Source: UBA1672 sp964351365 (GTDB taxonomy: Bacteria; Pseudomonadota; Alphaproteobacteria; Micavibrionales; Micavibrionaceae). From it: a stretch of DNA of 64,000 bases. The stretch is taken from the NCBI GenBank assembly GCA_964351365.1, contig CAYGNP010000004.1, forward strand, positions 62,001 to 126,000. Reading direction: 5' to 3'. The translations under genes were made by a program, and so were the position numbers. Positions 8,729 through 16,974 of this stretch are shown here, piece by piece (position 1 is the stretch's first letter; every line of letters starts with the position of its first letter). Below the pieces are notes generated by a model. That model saw only the letters and a program-made list of their open reading frames with translations. It made no database searches and was not told where the DNA came from.

Positions 8729-9451
8729 TCAGAATTCGTCCCTTTGCGCACGAAGCACGGCGAACTCTTTAACGCTTCCAGCCATCATAAACGGGCTGGT
8801 TTTCATCTCTTCACCAAGGCTAAAGGGTATTGTAGGCTCCAGAGCTTCGCGCTTGGCTTTAATGATCTTCGCACGCTCTTGCAAAGCCTCATTATCCGGC
8901 GCAATCTGAAGGCAAAAATCAGCGTTATGCGCGCTATACTCATGCCCGCAATAAACCATCGTCTCATCCGGTAACGCCTTGAGCTTTCCAAGCGAGCGAT
9001 ACATATCAGCAGGCGTTCCCTCAAATAATCGCCCGCACCCAAGCGCAAAAAGCGTATCGCCGGAAAATAAAACATCATCCTCAGCAAAATAAAAGCAGAT
9101 CCCGCCCTTCGTGTGTCCCGGTGTTTCAATGATATTGGCCTGCGCGCGCCCCAAATCAAAAACCTCCATATCCTTCAGCGCAACATCAATGCCCCTGATA
9201 CGGTTATTTTCCTTTGCCGGAGCGACCAGCTTAGCGCCATAGGCCTTAATAAGAGCCTGATTTCCGGCAATATGATCGCCATGGTGATGTGTATTGAGTA
9301 CGTAATCAAGCCTCAAGCCCCGCGCCTTAAGAAGATCAATAACCGGCGCCGCCTCACCCGGATCAAGCACGCCAACCGCCCCGCATGAGGACTCAATCAA
9401 ATAGGCATAATTATCCTCCAGAACAGGAATAACGGTTATCTCAATGCTCAT
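8729..9451 (-). CDS. gloB: Hydroxyacylglutathione hydrolase (glyoxalase II)
   Basis: Glyoxalase II hydrolyses S-D-lactoylglutathione to lactate and glutathione in methylglyoxal detoxification. It has the metallo-beta-lactamase fold: metal site THHHGDHIAGN, then ETPGHTKGGICFY, FSGDTLFALGCGRLFEG, and MVYCGHEYSAHNADF, which together supply the binuclear ligands. The glyoxalase II C-terminal domain follows (TIPFSLGEEMKTSPF). It is 240 residues and starts in an ATGA overlap with the upstream methyltransferase, so it is the last gene of a three-gene operon. A glutathione synthetase is encoded at 51-52 kb. Confidence 0.95.
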   Translation of the reverse strand: MSIEITVIPVLEDNYAYLIESSCGAVGVLDPGEAAPVIDLLKARGLRLDYVLNTHHHGDHIAGNQALIKAYGAKLVAPAKENNRIRGIDVALKDMEVFDLGRAQANIIETPGHTKGGICFYFAEDDVLFSGDTLFALGCGRLFEGTPADMYRSLGKLKALPDETMVYCGHEYSAHNADFCLQIAPDNEALQERAKIIKAKREALEPTIPFSLGEEMKTSPFMMAGSVKEFAVLRAQRDEF

Positions 9452-10344
9452 GGCTCTGCTTTCTCTCCAGTTGTTAACTCAACTCCGCCCAAGGCGTCGG
9501 CCAGTCGATGCTTGGCCGATCCGGGGCGCAAGGGTTTTTGCTGTGATGAATGCGGCGCCCAGCCCAGCAAGAATATCACCTCAAAGCTAGCAACAATCCG
9601 CCCGTCATCTCCTGCAAACAAATCATGATATCGCCTTGCGACCCGCATAAAAAAATCCCGCCCGGCAGGCTGTTTGTTGCGCGCAATCAAAGCGTTGCTC
9701 TCCCCCATACCGCGCAAATCATGCATCAGCTTAAACACGTCCTTATAGGTCACACTCACAATATCCGAATCCACGACCGGCAACGCAAATCCCGCTCGCT
9801 GCAACAAATCCCCCATCTGCGGTTTATCGGCAAAGGGCGCAACACGCGGGGATACGCCGCCAAACATCTCAAGCTCCACCTCCATCATAACCCGGCGCAG
9901 CTCATGCAATGTCTCCCCCCCAAGAAGGCACGCAAGAAATAAACCGTCCGGCTTCAGGCTTTGCCTAATCTGCACCAGCGCGCCTGGCAGATCATTCACA
10001 CTATGCAGCGCAAGCGCGCTGAGAACCAAATCCAGCGATCCTCGTGCAAAGGGCAAAAACTCTTCACTGCCCTGAACGAAGCACGCGCCCTTAACCCAAG
10101 CAGGGCAGGGGGTTATATCCATGATAAAAAGCCGCCCTATTTTCTGATGCTCGCTAACCGCCCCGCGTGCCCCAATCTGAAGGCCGGTATCAAATTGGCG
10201 GCTCACATCCTGCAGACGATCACACAACTGATCCCGCGCCCACAAATACAGAAAATCATGGTCTGGAAACCTCGCCTGCGCCCTGCGCCGTCTCAGCGCA
10301 ACCAGATCACGATCGAAAACGAGAAAATCTGCGCCATCGCTCAT
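9448..10344 (-). CDS. Class I SAM-dependent methyltransferase, NDUFAF5/BioC-like
   Basis: This is a 298-residue methyltransferase whose N-terminus (VFDRDLVALRRRRAQARFPDHDFL) is the DRxLVRxRRxRA hallmark of alphaproteobacterial homologues of complex I assembly factor NDUFAF5. The SAM core is partly degenerate: SRQFDTGLQIGARGAVSEH replaces the usual glycine-rich motif I. The later LDLVLSALALHSVNDLPGALVQIRQSLKPDGLFLACLLGGETL is well conserved. By family it may hydroxylate or methylate a respiratory-complex subunit, or be a BioC relative. It is translationally coupled to gloB. Confidence 0.8.
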   Translation of the reverse strand: MSDGADFLVFDRDLVALRRRRAQARFPDHDFLYLWARDQLCDRLQDVSRQFDTGLQIGARGAVSEHQKIGRLFIMDITPCPAWVKGACFVQGSEEFLPFARGSLDLVLSALALHSVNDLPGALVQIRQSLKPDGLFLACLLGGETLHELRRVMMEVELEMFGGVSPRVAPFADKPQMGDLLQRAGFALPVVDSDIVSVTYKDVFKLMHDLRGMGESNALIARNKQPAGRDFFMRVARRYHDLFAGDDGRIVASFEVIFLLGWAPHSSQQKPLRPGSAKHRLADALGGVELTTGEKAEP

Positions 10345-10350
10345 TATGGA

Positions 10351-13050
10351 CTACCAGTCTTCGGGCTTAGGCTTATTATCCGGCTCAGGCGCTTCTTCAT
10401 TAATTACCTTCTTGATCTCATCAATCTCGCGCTTGAATTCCTCGATCAGGCTCAAATCTTTTTTATTGTTCTTACTATCCTGATTTTTCTCTTCCAGACT
10501 ATCCGGATCATCAAGATTTTCGACGCTCTCAGCGCTGCTCTTGACGTCATGCCCCTCCCGCAGACCTAGCTTGCGCTTGCGTCGTTTATCTTTTCTCTTC
10601 TTCTCGCGAACCTTCGCACTATCTTCCTTAGCCGGATCAGCCGCAAGATTAGGATCGGAATCATCACGCACCCGCCGTCCGCCAGAGGAGCCACCTTGCG
10701 CCGGGTCTATCGCTCCCGGCAGCGACCAATCTGGCTTTTCAGCTTTGAATATGTTTTCAAGTTTCTTGTAAACATCGCGCTTTGCCTGCAGACCGACATG
10801 CTCCGGCAAATAACGGTAAGAACGTGCAATCACTGTCATTAAACTCTGGTCTTTAGATAACTTCATCCACAGCAGCATATACTGATAAAACGGTAAAAAT
10901 TTTGTATCCGGGTCCTTGAAACTTGCGGGCGGTGCGGCCACCGCAAAGGGGTGAATGCGCTGCGGCGTAATCCCCACATGCGAAAAATAACTCTCCCCCA
11001 GCTTGATAACCATATTCGGCGTCACCCCGAATTTTTCGGCAATAAACTGCTTGAGCATCCTGTAATTTACGATATTTTTGGGAATATTGAAGCTCGGCAC
11101 ACTCACATTCATGCTCTGCCCTTCATAACGCTGCAAAATAGGCATGTTCTTAATAATAACGCCGGCATGCAAATCGCCACGCATGCTTTTCGTGATTGGC
11201 AAAATTACGGCCGTATTAATCGTTTTCTCATCCGAAAGCACAAAATCAAGATGCTCGGATGATAACCCCGCGCGTCCGCCCTGACTAAATCCTTCCTCAA
11301 CAAAAATTGAATTAACAGTGCGCAATTGCCCCGCAGAGCCTTTTACTTCCTTAAACCGCTTATCACTATGCTGCGCCTGACGTAAAAATTCACGCACATC
11401 AAATTGCTGGGTAATTTCGCCCACCGCTATAGAAATATCTTTGCTGATCCAGTTTTCCGCCCGCACATTCAAATGCTGCATGAGTGATAAGATTTGCAGC
11501 TCCAGCCTTGAGTTTGGCACAACCCCAACCGCAACAGCATCCAGAACAGTTTGCGCATTAAAGGCCCGGATATACCCCTTGGCATGAAAACGGTGCTGCT
11601 CCAGAATCAGCTTTTTAGGGGGAATATCCTTATCGCTTTTTTGAACGTTCATAAAATAGGTGTGAATACGCTCATCAATATAATTTGGATCGGGATAGTA
11701 ATGCGTTCCCGCCTCAAGCATGGCACCGCGCTCTGGCGTTAAGCCAATATAATTCTTGGCAAATGCGTCTGTGTTTTTAACATTGATTTCGCCCAAATTC
11801 TGAACAGCAGAAAAATCGGTCGCAATCGGCTCCAGCATATGCCCGGACCATTCCCGCCCATCAATATTAACACCGCTGCGGCTAACGGCATTACTGATCC
11901 CGCGCACAATCCCCTCGTGAAGATATATATAAAGCCGCCCCTCATCATCCTTATGATAGGGAATAATCTCTACCATCTCCCGCCCACGTGTCACAACATC
12001 CTGTAAATCACCATTCTTCTGATCACGCAGAGTTTTAATCTGCAGCATACCGCTCCCTTCGTCGGAAATGCGCCGCTCCCGGACGCTCAGGCTGCTGCGC
12101 TCAGGCTGCTTACGGGCAATCGCTATGAAACTGGTTGGTGGATCGCCTATCGTGTCACCATTTTGATTGAGCAGCCGGAAATGCCCGTCAAAATGCCTTC
12201 GAATATGTTCGTCATCCCAATGCGGCGCAGAATACTCCATGCGCGCGCCAAGAGATGTAATCTCCTTGCGAAATTCATCAACCGTATAAAATGTGTATTC
12301 ATAGGGCAGCTCATCTTCCCAAATCTCACGCTTGTCTTTGCGCATAATAAACTCATACGCCCATTTATAGGGCAGACGGAAAAGGCGGGTTTTTGGAAAA
12401 CGTGGCGGCAATTCTTCCAGGAAAAATCCCCCGCATCCCGGGTCTTGTTTGGGTTGCGCGTGCTCCGAATACCAAACCAGCAAATCCACCTCTGACAAAT
12501 CTGCCAACGCATCTCCGCGGCTGGTTTTGTCGCGCATCTCAATCAAGACATACTCATCATGTGCAGGCTTGGCGTAATCATGAATATACATGACACCATC
12601 ATTCCTGAGCATCTCAAATTGTTTTCGCAACGTATCGTTAACAATACGTTCATTATACCGTGCATCAGAAAAAATCTCATGCAGTGTCATGGAATTTATG
12701 ATGAAATCTATTGATTCCGGCTCAAACAAATCACCCGAAACATCACCAACCTTAAATTCAAGATTAGGCAGCTCATAGGTTTTCTGAGCCTCTTGAATGG
12801 TTTTTTTACTTTTATCAACGCCGATAAATTTCGCCTTCGGGCACAGCGCAGCCATAGCATAAGCCATTTGTCCGTTTCCGCAGCCCATATCAACAACAAC
12901 CGCCCCGTCCCGCACTAAAAGATGAGAAAGTGCAAACCACGCCTTTTTAACATTTACATAAGGAACATCCTGCAATAGCAAGTTGCGCTCCTCAATATAA
13001 TTGATCTTGCTTGGTTCAAATGAATCGTCACTGCCGTCTTTTTTTGCCAT
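10351..13050 (-). CDS. Large methyltransferase / Nudix-like fusion protein of unknown function
   Basis: This is an 899-residue protein. I chose the start at 13050 because MAKKDGSDD follows a GGGG Shine-Dalgarno-like run, and the frame extension to 13158 would cross the comF start. Residues ~45-160 form a class I SAM methyltransferase (VVVDMGCGNGQMAYAMA, then FIGVDKSKKT and DFIINSMTLHEIF). Residues ~355-520 look like a Nudix fold with a degenerate box (LTPERGAMLEAGTHYYPD, then ERIHTYFMNV). A further unassigned region (~590-760) precedes a basic KREKKRKDKRRKRK-type stretch and an acidic coiled tail. It has a 6-base gap to the next gene. The substrate is unknown, and the Nudix call is by eye only. 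Confidence 0.75.
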   Translation of the reverse strand: MAKKDGSDDSFEPSKINYIEERNLLLQDVPYVNVKKAWFALSHLLVRDGAVVVDMGCGNGQMAYAMAALCPKAKFIGVDKSKKTIQEAQKTYELPNLEFKVGDVSGDLFEPESIDFIINSMTLHEIFSDARYNERIVNDTLRKQFEMLRNDGVMYIHDYAKPAHDEYVLIEMRDKTSRGDALADLSEVDLLVWYSEHAQPKQDPGCGGFFLEELPPRFPKTRLFRLPYKWAYEFIMRKDKREIWEDELPYEYTFYTVDEFRKEITSLGARMEYSAPHWDDEHIRRHFDGHFRLLNQNGDTIGDPPTSFIAIARKQPERSSLSVRERRISDEGSGMLQIKTLRDQKNGDLQDVVTRGREMVEIIPYHKDDEGRLYIYLHEGIVRGISNAVSRSGVNIDGREWSGHMLEPIATDFSAVQNLGEINVKNTDAFAKNYIGLTPERGAMLEAGTHYYPDPNYIDERIHTYFMNVQKSDKDIPPKKLILEQHRFHAKGYIRAFNAQTVLDAVAVGVVPNSRLELQILSLMQHLNVRAENWISKDISIAVGEITQQFDVREFLRQAQHSDKRFKEVKGSAGQLRTVNSIFVEEGFSQGGRAGLSSEHLDFVLSDEKTINTAVILPITKSMRGDLHAGVIIKNMPILQRYEGQSMNVSVPSFNIPKNIVNYRMLKQFIAEKFGVTPNMVIKLGESYFSHVGITPQRIHPFAVAAPPASFKDPDTKFLPFYQYMLLWMKLSKDQSLMTVIARSYRYLPEHVGLQAKRDVYKKLENIFKAEKPDWSLPGAIDPAQGGSSGGRRVRDDSDPNLAADPAKEDSAKVREKKRKDKRRKRKLGLREGHDVKSSAESVENLDDPDSLEEKNQDSKNNKKDLSLIEEFKREIDEIKKVINEEAPEPDNKPKPEDW

Positions 13051-13121
13051 ATTACCCCTAAAGCACAATTCTCTATGCTTTATATCTTGTTTCTTATGCT
13101 TTTCCAAGGAATTGCAGTATA

Positions 13122-13883
13122 ATGTTTCACGTGAAACATAACAAGAACATTTTAACATTTATAGAAAATGCGGTTGATTTAATCCTTCCGCCGCGCTGCC
13201 CCATAACCGGCGATCTCGTTGACCGTCAGGGCGTAATATCCCCAAAAGCTTGGGCAAAGCTTGATTTCATCACAAAACCATTCTGCAAAACCTGCGGGAT
13301 TCCTTTCGGTTTTGAGGGTGATATTGATGACGCCGGAGAATCAATGTGCACCAAATGCCTGGACAAACCCCCAATATTCAAATCTGCCCGTAGCGCATTA
13401 ATCTATAACGACACCAGCCGTGACCTTATTTTAGGCTTCAAACACGGCGACAAAACGCACATCGCCCCTAGCTTCGTGCCGTGGCTGACCCGCGCCGGTT
13501 CACAGATGCTGGAGAACGCTGATTACCTCATTCCCGTGCCGCTGCACCGCCTGCGGCTGATCTCCAGACGCTACAATCAGGCGGCAATTATCGCGCAGGC
13601 ACTCTCCCGGCGCACGCAGATTCCGCATCTGCCTCTAGCATTGACCCGCATCCGTGCAACCCAGAGCCAGGGCCATTTAAAGCCGGATGAACGCGCTAGA
13701 AACGTCCGCAAGGCCTTCGCCTTGAACCCTAAATTCAAAGAGACCCTAAAAGGCAAATCAGTGATCCTGATTGATGATGTATTCACCACCGGCGCAACGG
13801 TTCAGGAATGCACCAAAGTTTTGCTCAAAGAGGGAGCAAAACAGGTACATATACTCACGCTCGCCCGGGTGATAAAAAACTAA
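13122..13883 (+). CDS. comF: ComF family phosphoribosyltransferase-like protein
   Basis: ComF-family proteins couple an N-terminal zinc-ribbon to a phosphoribosyltransferase-type domain and are associated with DNA uptake or recombination in naturally competent bacteria. The ribbon cysteines are in CPITG, CKTCGIPF and CTKC. The PRT signature VILIDDVFTTGATVQEC is intact, as is YNQAAIIAQALSR. The 253-residue length is usual. The ATG overlaps the parS palindrome, with AAGGA 11 bases upstream. It diverges from the 899-residue gene across 71 bases. Confidence 0.93.
   Translation: MFHVKHNKNILTFIENAVDLILPPRCPITGDLVDRQGVISPKAWAKLDFITKPFCKTCGIPFGFEGDIDDAGESMCTKCLDKPPIFKSARSALIYNDTSRDLILGFKHGDKTHIAPSFVPWLTRAGSQMLENADYLIPVPLHRLRLISRRYNQAAIIAQALSRRTQIPHLPLALTRIRATQSQGHLKPDERARNVRKAFALNPKFKETLKGKSVILIDDVFTTGATVQECTKVLLKEGAKQVHILTLARVIKN
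13123..13138. promoter_or_regulatory. parS: parS-like centromere site
   Basis: TGTTTCACGTGAAACA is a perfect 16-base palindrome and matches the bacterial parS consensus TGTTNCACGTGAAACA exactly. parS sites bind ParB and are concentrated near the chromosome origin. This copy lies inside the first codons of comF (encoding FHVKH), a placement compatible with coding because the palindrome reads without a stop. Confidence 0.85.
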
Positions 13884-13933
13884 ACGTAGCGTTTTTTTAT
13901 AAAGAAAAAAATTGTTCTACTGCAGAGATTTTT

Positions 13934-14644
13934 TTATTCGTCAGGCCCGACATCTGGGGGAGCTTCTCCAACATCGCTAAACATCATTATCGTTGGGGAG
14001 CGATCCGAGTTTCTCTCAATATCAATGATCATTTCCTGTCCATTTTCCATCGGACCTATAAAAACAGAAATCCTGTAAAGATCTGGCATCTTAGAAATAG
14101 TCATAATGCCCATTTGAAGCAAAATTTCTAAATTGGGATTATATAGTCCAAATTGAACATCATGAATATTTGCAAGGCGCGCATTCATGTCATTCAAATC
14201 AGATTCACTAAGATCCGGGAATTTTTTTAGAAGCACCTCGTTCATGTTATGTCCTTTTATTGATTCTTTCTGAGCAACGACCGCGCTTTTATCAAATAAA
14301 TCAGGAGTTCCAAAGAGCGGACTGTTAATCAAATCCGGTATCTCTCTGCGCGTCTTGATATCCGGTTTCCCAGATATCTGCTTCATAAGAAGCTCATGTT
14401 CAAATTTTAATTTCGCAGCCTGAATATCTCTCGGCAAAATAAAGTGATAATAATAAACATTACCCATACCAAACCCAAAAAACAGAACAAGCAAGAATTT
14501 CAGATACAAATTACGATCAGAACCGGATGTAAAATCACGTTTATTTGACAAAGCAGCCAGAGGAAACTTTTGCGATCCATCCTTGCCGATTATATCTCTA
14601 ATATCACCCAAAATTTCTTCTATACCTGGTTCTTTTTTGCTCAT
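13934..14644 (-). CDS. Hypothetical bitopic membrane protein
   Basis: This is a 236-residue protein I do not recognise. One transmembrane segment (KFLLVLFFGFGMGNVYYYHFIL, about residues 48-69) follows a charged cytoplasmic N-terminus. The rest, about 165 residues, should be periplasmic and contains helical and mixed segments such as LLKKFPDLSESDLNDMNARLANIHDV. It begins in an ATGA overlap with the upstream monooxygenase, which suggests joint expression but not a function. Its base composition is slightly AT-richer than its neighbours. Confidence 0.6.
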   Translation of the reverse strand: MSKKEPGIEEILGDIRDIIGKDGSQKFPLAALSNKRDFTSGSDRNLYLKFLLVLFFGFGMGNVYYYHFILPRDIQAAKLKFEHELLMKQISGKPDIKTRREIPDLINSPLFGTPDLFDKSAVVAQKESIKGHNMNEVLLKKFPDLSESDLNDMNARLANIHDVQFGLYNPNLEILLQMGIMTISKMPDLYRISVFIGPMENGQEMIIDIERNSDRSPTIMMFSDVGEAPPDVGPDE

Positions 14645-15861
14645 ATAACATCTCCACGAGAAAGCCGCCCCTGATCCAGCTGCGGCGCAAGCCCATGCTG
14701 CATAGCCAGATTTTTCAGCATAGGAACGCGGTTTAAAATTTTAAGCCCCAAACGGCGAGAATCCTTTACCGGCATAACGTCATTACTGACAATCTGGTTC
14801 AGCCCATTCACCCCTGCAAAGCGCGTGGCGATATCAAATCGGCGCCTGCGCGCATAACCGCTTAAAACGCCCATGCTCCCGTAATCCTGCCCTAGACGCA
14901 TGGCATCAATCATGACCTCAACAAGCGACGCAACATCCCGCAGGGATAAATTGAGCCCCTGCGCAGTTATGGGGGACATCACATGCGCGGCCTCGGCAAT
15001 AAGCGCAACGCGCGGCGCGATAAGGGATTTCGCGCGAATGGCGCAAAGCGGCCAGCTTTCAGGGTTACTCGCAAGGCTAATCCCGCCCAAAATATCATTT
15101 GTCGCCCGTTGCAGGGCAAGCTCAAACCCATCACGCGGCAAAGCGATCAGCGTATCAGCTTTATCGCGCCGCTCAACCCACACAACACTCGATTGATTGC
15201 CGGGCAGGGGGACCAATGCAAAGGGCCCACCGCTGCGGTGAAATTCAGTGGAGGTGAAATTATGGCTGCGAGAGTGATTGATAATGCAGGTCACCGCGCT
15301 CTGAGGATAATCGCGTTTATAAACCTCTATCCTTGCCATGCCCCGCACAAGCGATCCGCGCCCATCCGCGCCGACAACCAACGGCGCAAGAATAACCGTT
15401 TCATCATCAAGGCGAACATGCCCCTCAGTCATATCATGCAAAGAGCTCATATGGAGTGTAACGCTCTCAAGGCTCTGCGCCCGCTCAAACAGAGCCGCGC
15501 GCAGCAGACTGTTGGGAATATTTTTCCCGAAATACTCAAGGCCTATATCAAAGGAGTCAAAATCCGAAATCACTGGTTTTTGCGATGAAATACTATCATC
15601 AATAATGCGCATCTGCCTGAGCTCCGTGCCGTGCGCATCAATAAAATCCCCCATCCCCGCTGCGCGCAAAATATTAAGCGAGCCCTGCATCAGCGCAACT
15701 GTGCGCCCCGACGCATCAGTGTTCCTTAATGACTCCGGTGGATGTGGTTCGATAACATGAACATTAAGTCCTTGCTGCCCAAGCAAAACAGCAGCGCAAA
15801 GCCCCGCGACGCCCCCGCCAACAATCACACAATCTGCTCTGTATTTTTTTGTTTTGCTCAT
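14641..15861 (-). CDS. UbiH/UbiF-type FAD-dependent monooxygenase
   Basis: This is a 406-residue flavoprotein hydroxylase of the ubiquinone-biosynthesis group. The dinucleotide-binding motif is CVIVGGGVAGLCAA at the N-terminus. The NAD(P)H/FAD-linked LVVGADGRGSLVRG is in the middle, and the FAD-ribityl motif ALIAEAAHVMSPITAQGLNLSLRD is near residue 290, with AEAAH in place of the usual GDAAH. Alphaproteobacteria use different UbiH, UbiF, UbiL and UbiM paralogues for the ring positions, so the position hydroxylated is not assigned. It diverges from grxC by 39 bases. Confidence 0.87.
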   Translation of the reverse strand: MSKTKKYRADCVIVGGGVAGLCAAVLLGQQGLNVHVIEPHPPESLRNTDASGRTVALMQGSLNILRAAGMGDFIDAHGTELRQMRIIDDSISSQKPVISDFDSFDIGLEYFGKNIPNSLLRAALFERAQSLESVTLHMSSLHDMTEGHVRLDDETVILAPLVVGADGRGSLVRGMARIEVYKRDYPQSAVTCIINHSRSHNFTSTEFHRSGGPFALVPLPGNQSSVVWVERRDKADTLIALPRDGFELALQRATNDILGGISLASNPESWPLCAIRAKSLIAPRVALIAEAAHVMSPITAQGLNLSLRDVASLVEVMIDAMRLGQDYGSMGVLSGYARRRRFDIATRFAGVNGLNQIVSNDVMPVKDSRRLGLKILNRVPMLKNLAMQHGLAPQLDQGRLSRGDVI

Positions 15862-15900
15862 GTTAAGATCATATGTAACATTTCAAGAGGACCCCCCACA

Positions 15901-16158
15901 ATGGCAAATATAGAAATCTACACCTGGTCGACCTGCCCCTATTGCAGACGCGCCAAGGCTTTGCTTGACTCCAAAGGCGTCAAATACAAGGAGTACGATA
16001 TTACGGGCGACGAAAAAGCGCGCGAGAAAATGGTCGGACGCACCGGCGGTCCGCGCACAGTTCCGCAGATTTTTGTGGATGACAAGCATTATGGCGGCTG
16101 TGATGATATTCATGCGCTGGATGCAAAGGGCAAGCTTGATAAGATTTTAGGGATATAA
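15901..16158 (+). CDS. grxC: Glutaredoxin 3
   Basis: This is an 85-residue dithiol glutaredoxin that reduces disulfides and glutathione mixed disulfides using glutathione. The active site is CPYC (STCPYCRRAK), followed by the cis-Pro segment TVPQIFVDDKHYGGCDDIHAL typical of GrxC. The start at 15901 agrees with the family; the frame is open upstream from 15742 but that part overlaps the divergent gene. Three bases separate it from the nitrilase-family gene. Confidence 0.96.
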   Translation: MANIEIYTWSTCPYCRRAKALLDSKGVKYKEYDITGDEKAREKMVGRTGGPRTVPQIFVDDKHYGGCDDIHALDAKGKLDKILGI

Positions 16159-16161
16159 ACG

Positions 16162-16974
16162 ATGAAAGTTGCCTGTGTTCAAATTACGAGCGGCCCCGTG
16201 ATTGAAGATAATTTGCACAAAGTTGAAACCATGATCCGCGCAGCAGCCGGGCAGGGCGCAAGCTTTATAGCAACGCCCGAAAACACATGCCATATGCGCA
16301 CGCCCGCCGCGCAAAAACTAAACAGCGCCCCAACATTTGAAGATCACCCCGCTATTGAGCGCTTTGGCGCTCTTGCCAAAGAATTATCCGTAACGATTCT
16401 GATTGGCTCGATCAGTGTGAAATCCGGCGATAAACTCTGGAACCGCAGCCTGCTTTTCGCCCCTGATGGAACGTTGCAAGCCACATACGATAAAATCCAT
16501 CTCTTTGATGTACAGCTCGCAACCGGCGAAACGCATAGGGAGAGCGATATCATGAAGCCCGGCGAAAGGGCGGTCACCGCGAAAATAAATGAAGATTTTA
16601 CTTTGGGGTTGAGTATTTGCTATGACCTTCGCTTTGCCTATCTCTACCGCCTGCTCGCACAAGGCGGAGCGAATATACTGTGTATCCCCTCGGCCTTTAC
16701 CGTGCCTACAGGCAAGGCCCACTGGGAAATCTTAATGCGCGCGCGCGCCATTGAAACCGCAAGCTTCGTCATTGCCCCCGCGCAGGTCGGCGAGCATGAA
16801 GGCGGGCGTAAAACCTATGGCCATTCCCTCATTATTGATCCGTGGGGCAGGGTTCTGGCGGATGCCGGCGAACAGGGGGAGTGCATCATCACCGCCGATC
16901 TAGACGTCGCAGAAATACACAGAGCCCGCAGCGCTATCCCCGCGCTTAAACATGACAGAGAGGTAAGCTTGTGA
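16162..16974 (+). CDS. Carbon-nitrogen hydrolase (nitrilase superfamily, Nit1/deaminated-glutathione amidase type)
   Basis: This is a 270-residue amidase with the superfamily's Glu-Lys-Cys triad: Glu in FIATPENTCHM, Lys in YDKIHLFDV, and Cys in LGLSICYDLRFAYLYR. The RARAIETASFVIAPAQVGEHEGGRKTYGHS block is that of the Nit1 branch, which hydrolyses deaminated glutathione. Its position right after glutaredoxin supports a glutathione-linked role, though that is inference. It ends in a GTGA overlap with metC. Confidence 0.92.
   Translation: MKVACVQITSGPVIEDNLHKVETMIRAAAGQGASFIATPENTCHMRTPAAQKLNSAPTFEDHPAIERFGALAKELSVTILIGSISVKSGDKLWNRSLLFAPDGTLQATYDKIHLFDVQLATGETHRESDIMKPGERAVTAKINEDFTLGLSICYDLRFAYLYRLLAQGGANILCIPSAFTVPTGKAHWEILMRARAIETASFVIAPAQVGEHEGGRKTYGHSLIIDPWGRVLADAGEQGECIITADLDVAEIHRARSAIPALKHDREVSL

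Noticed and set aside
9961..10569. 202-codon plus-strand frame across the methyltransferase operon
   Set aside because: It is antisense to two well-supported genes, has no ribosome site and a composition (many Ile, Leu, Arg) typical of shadow frames.
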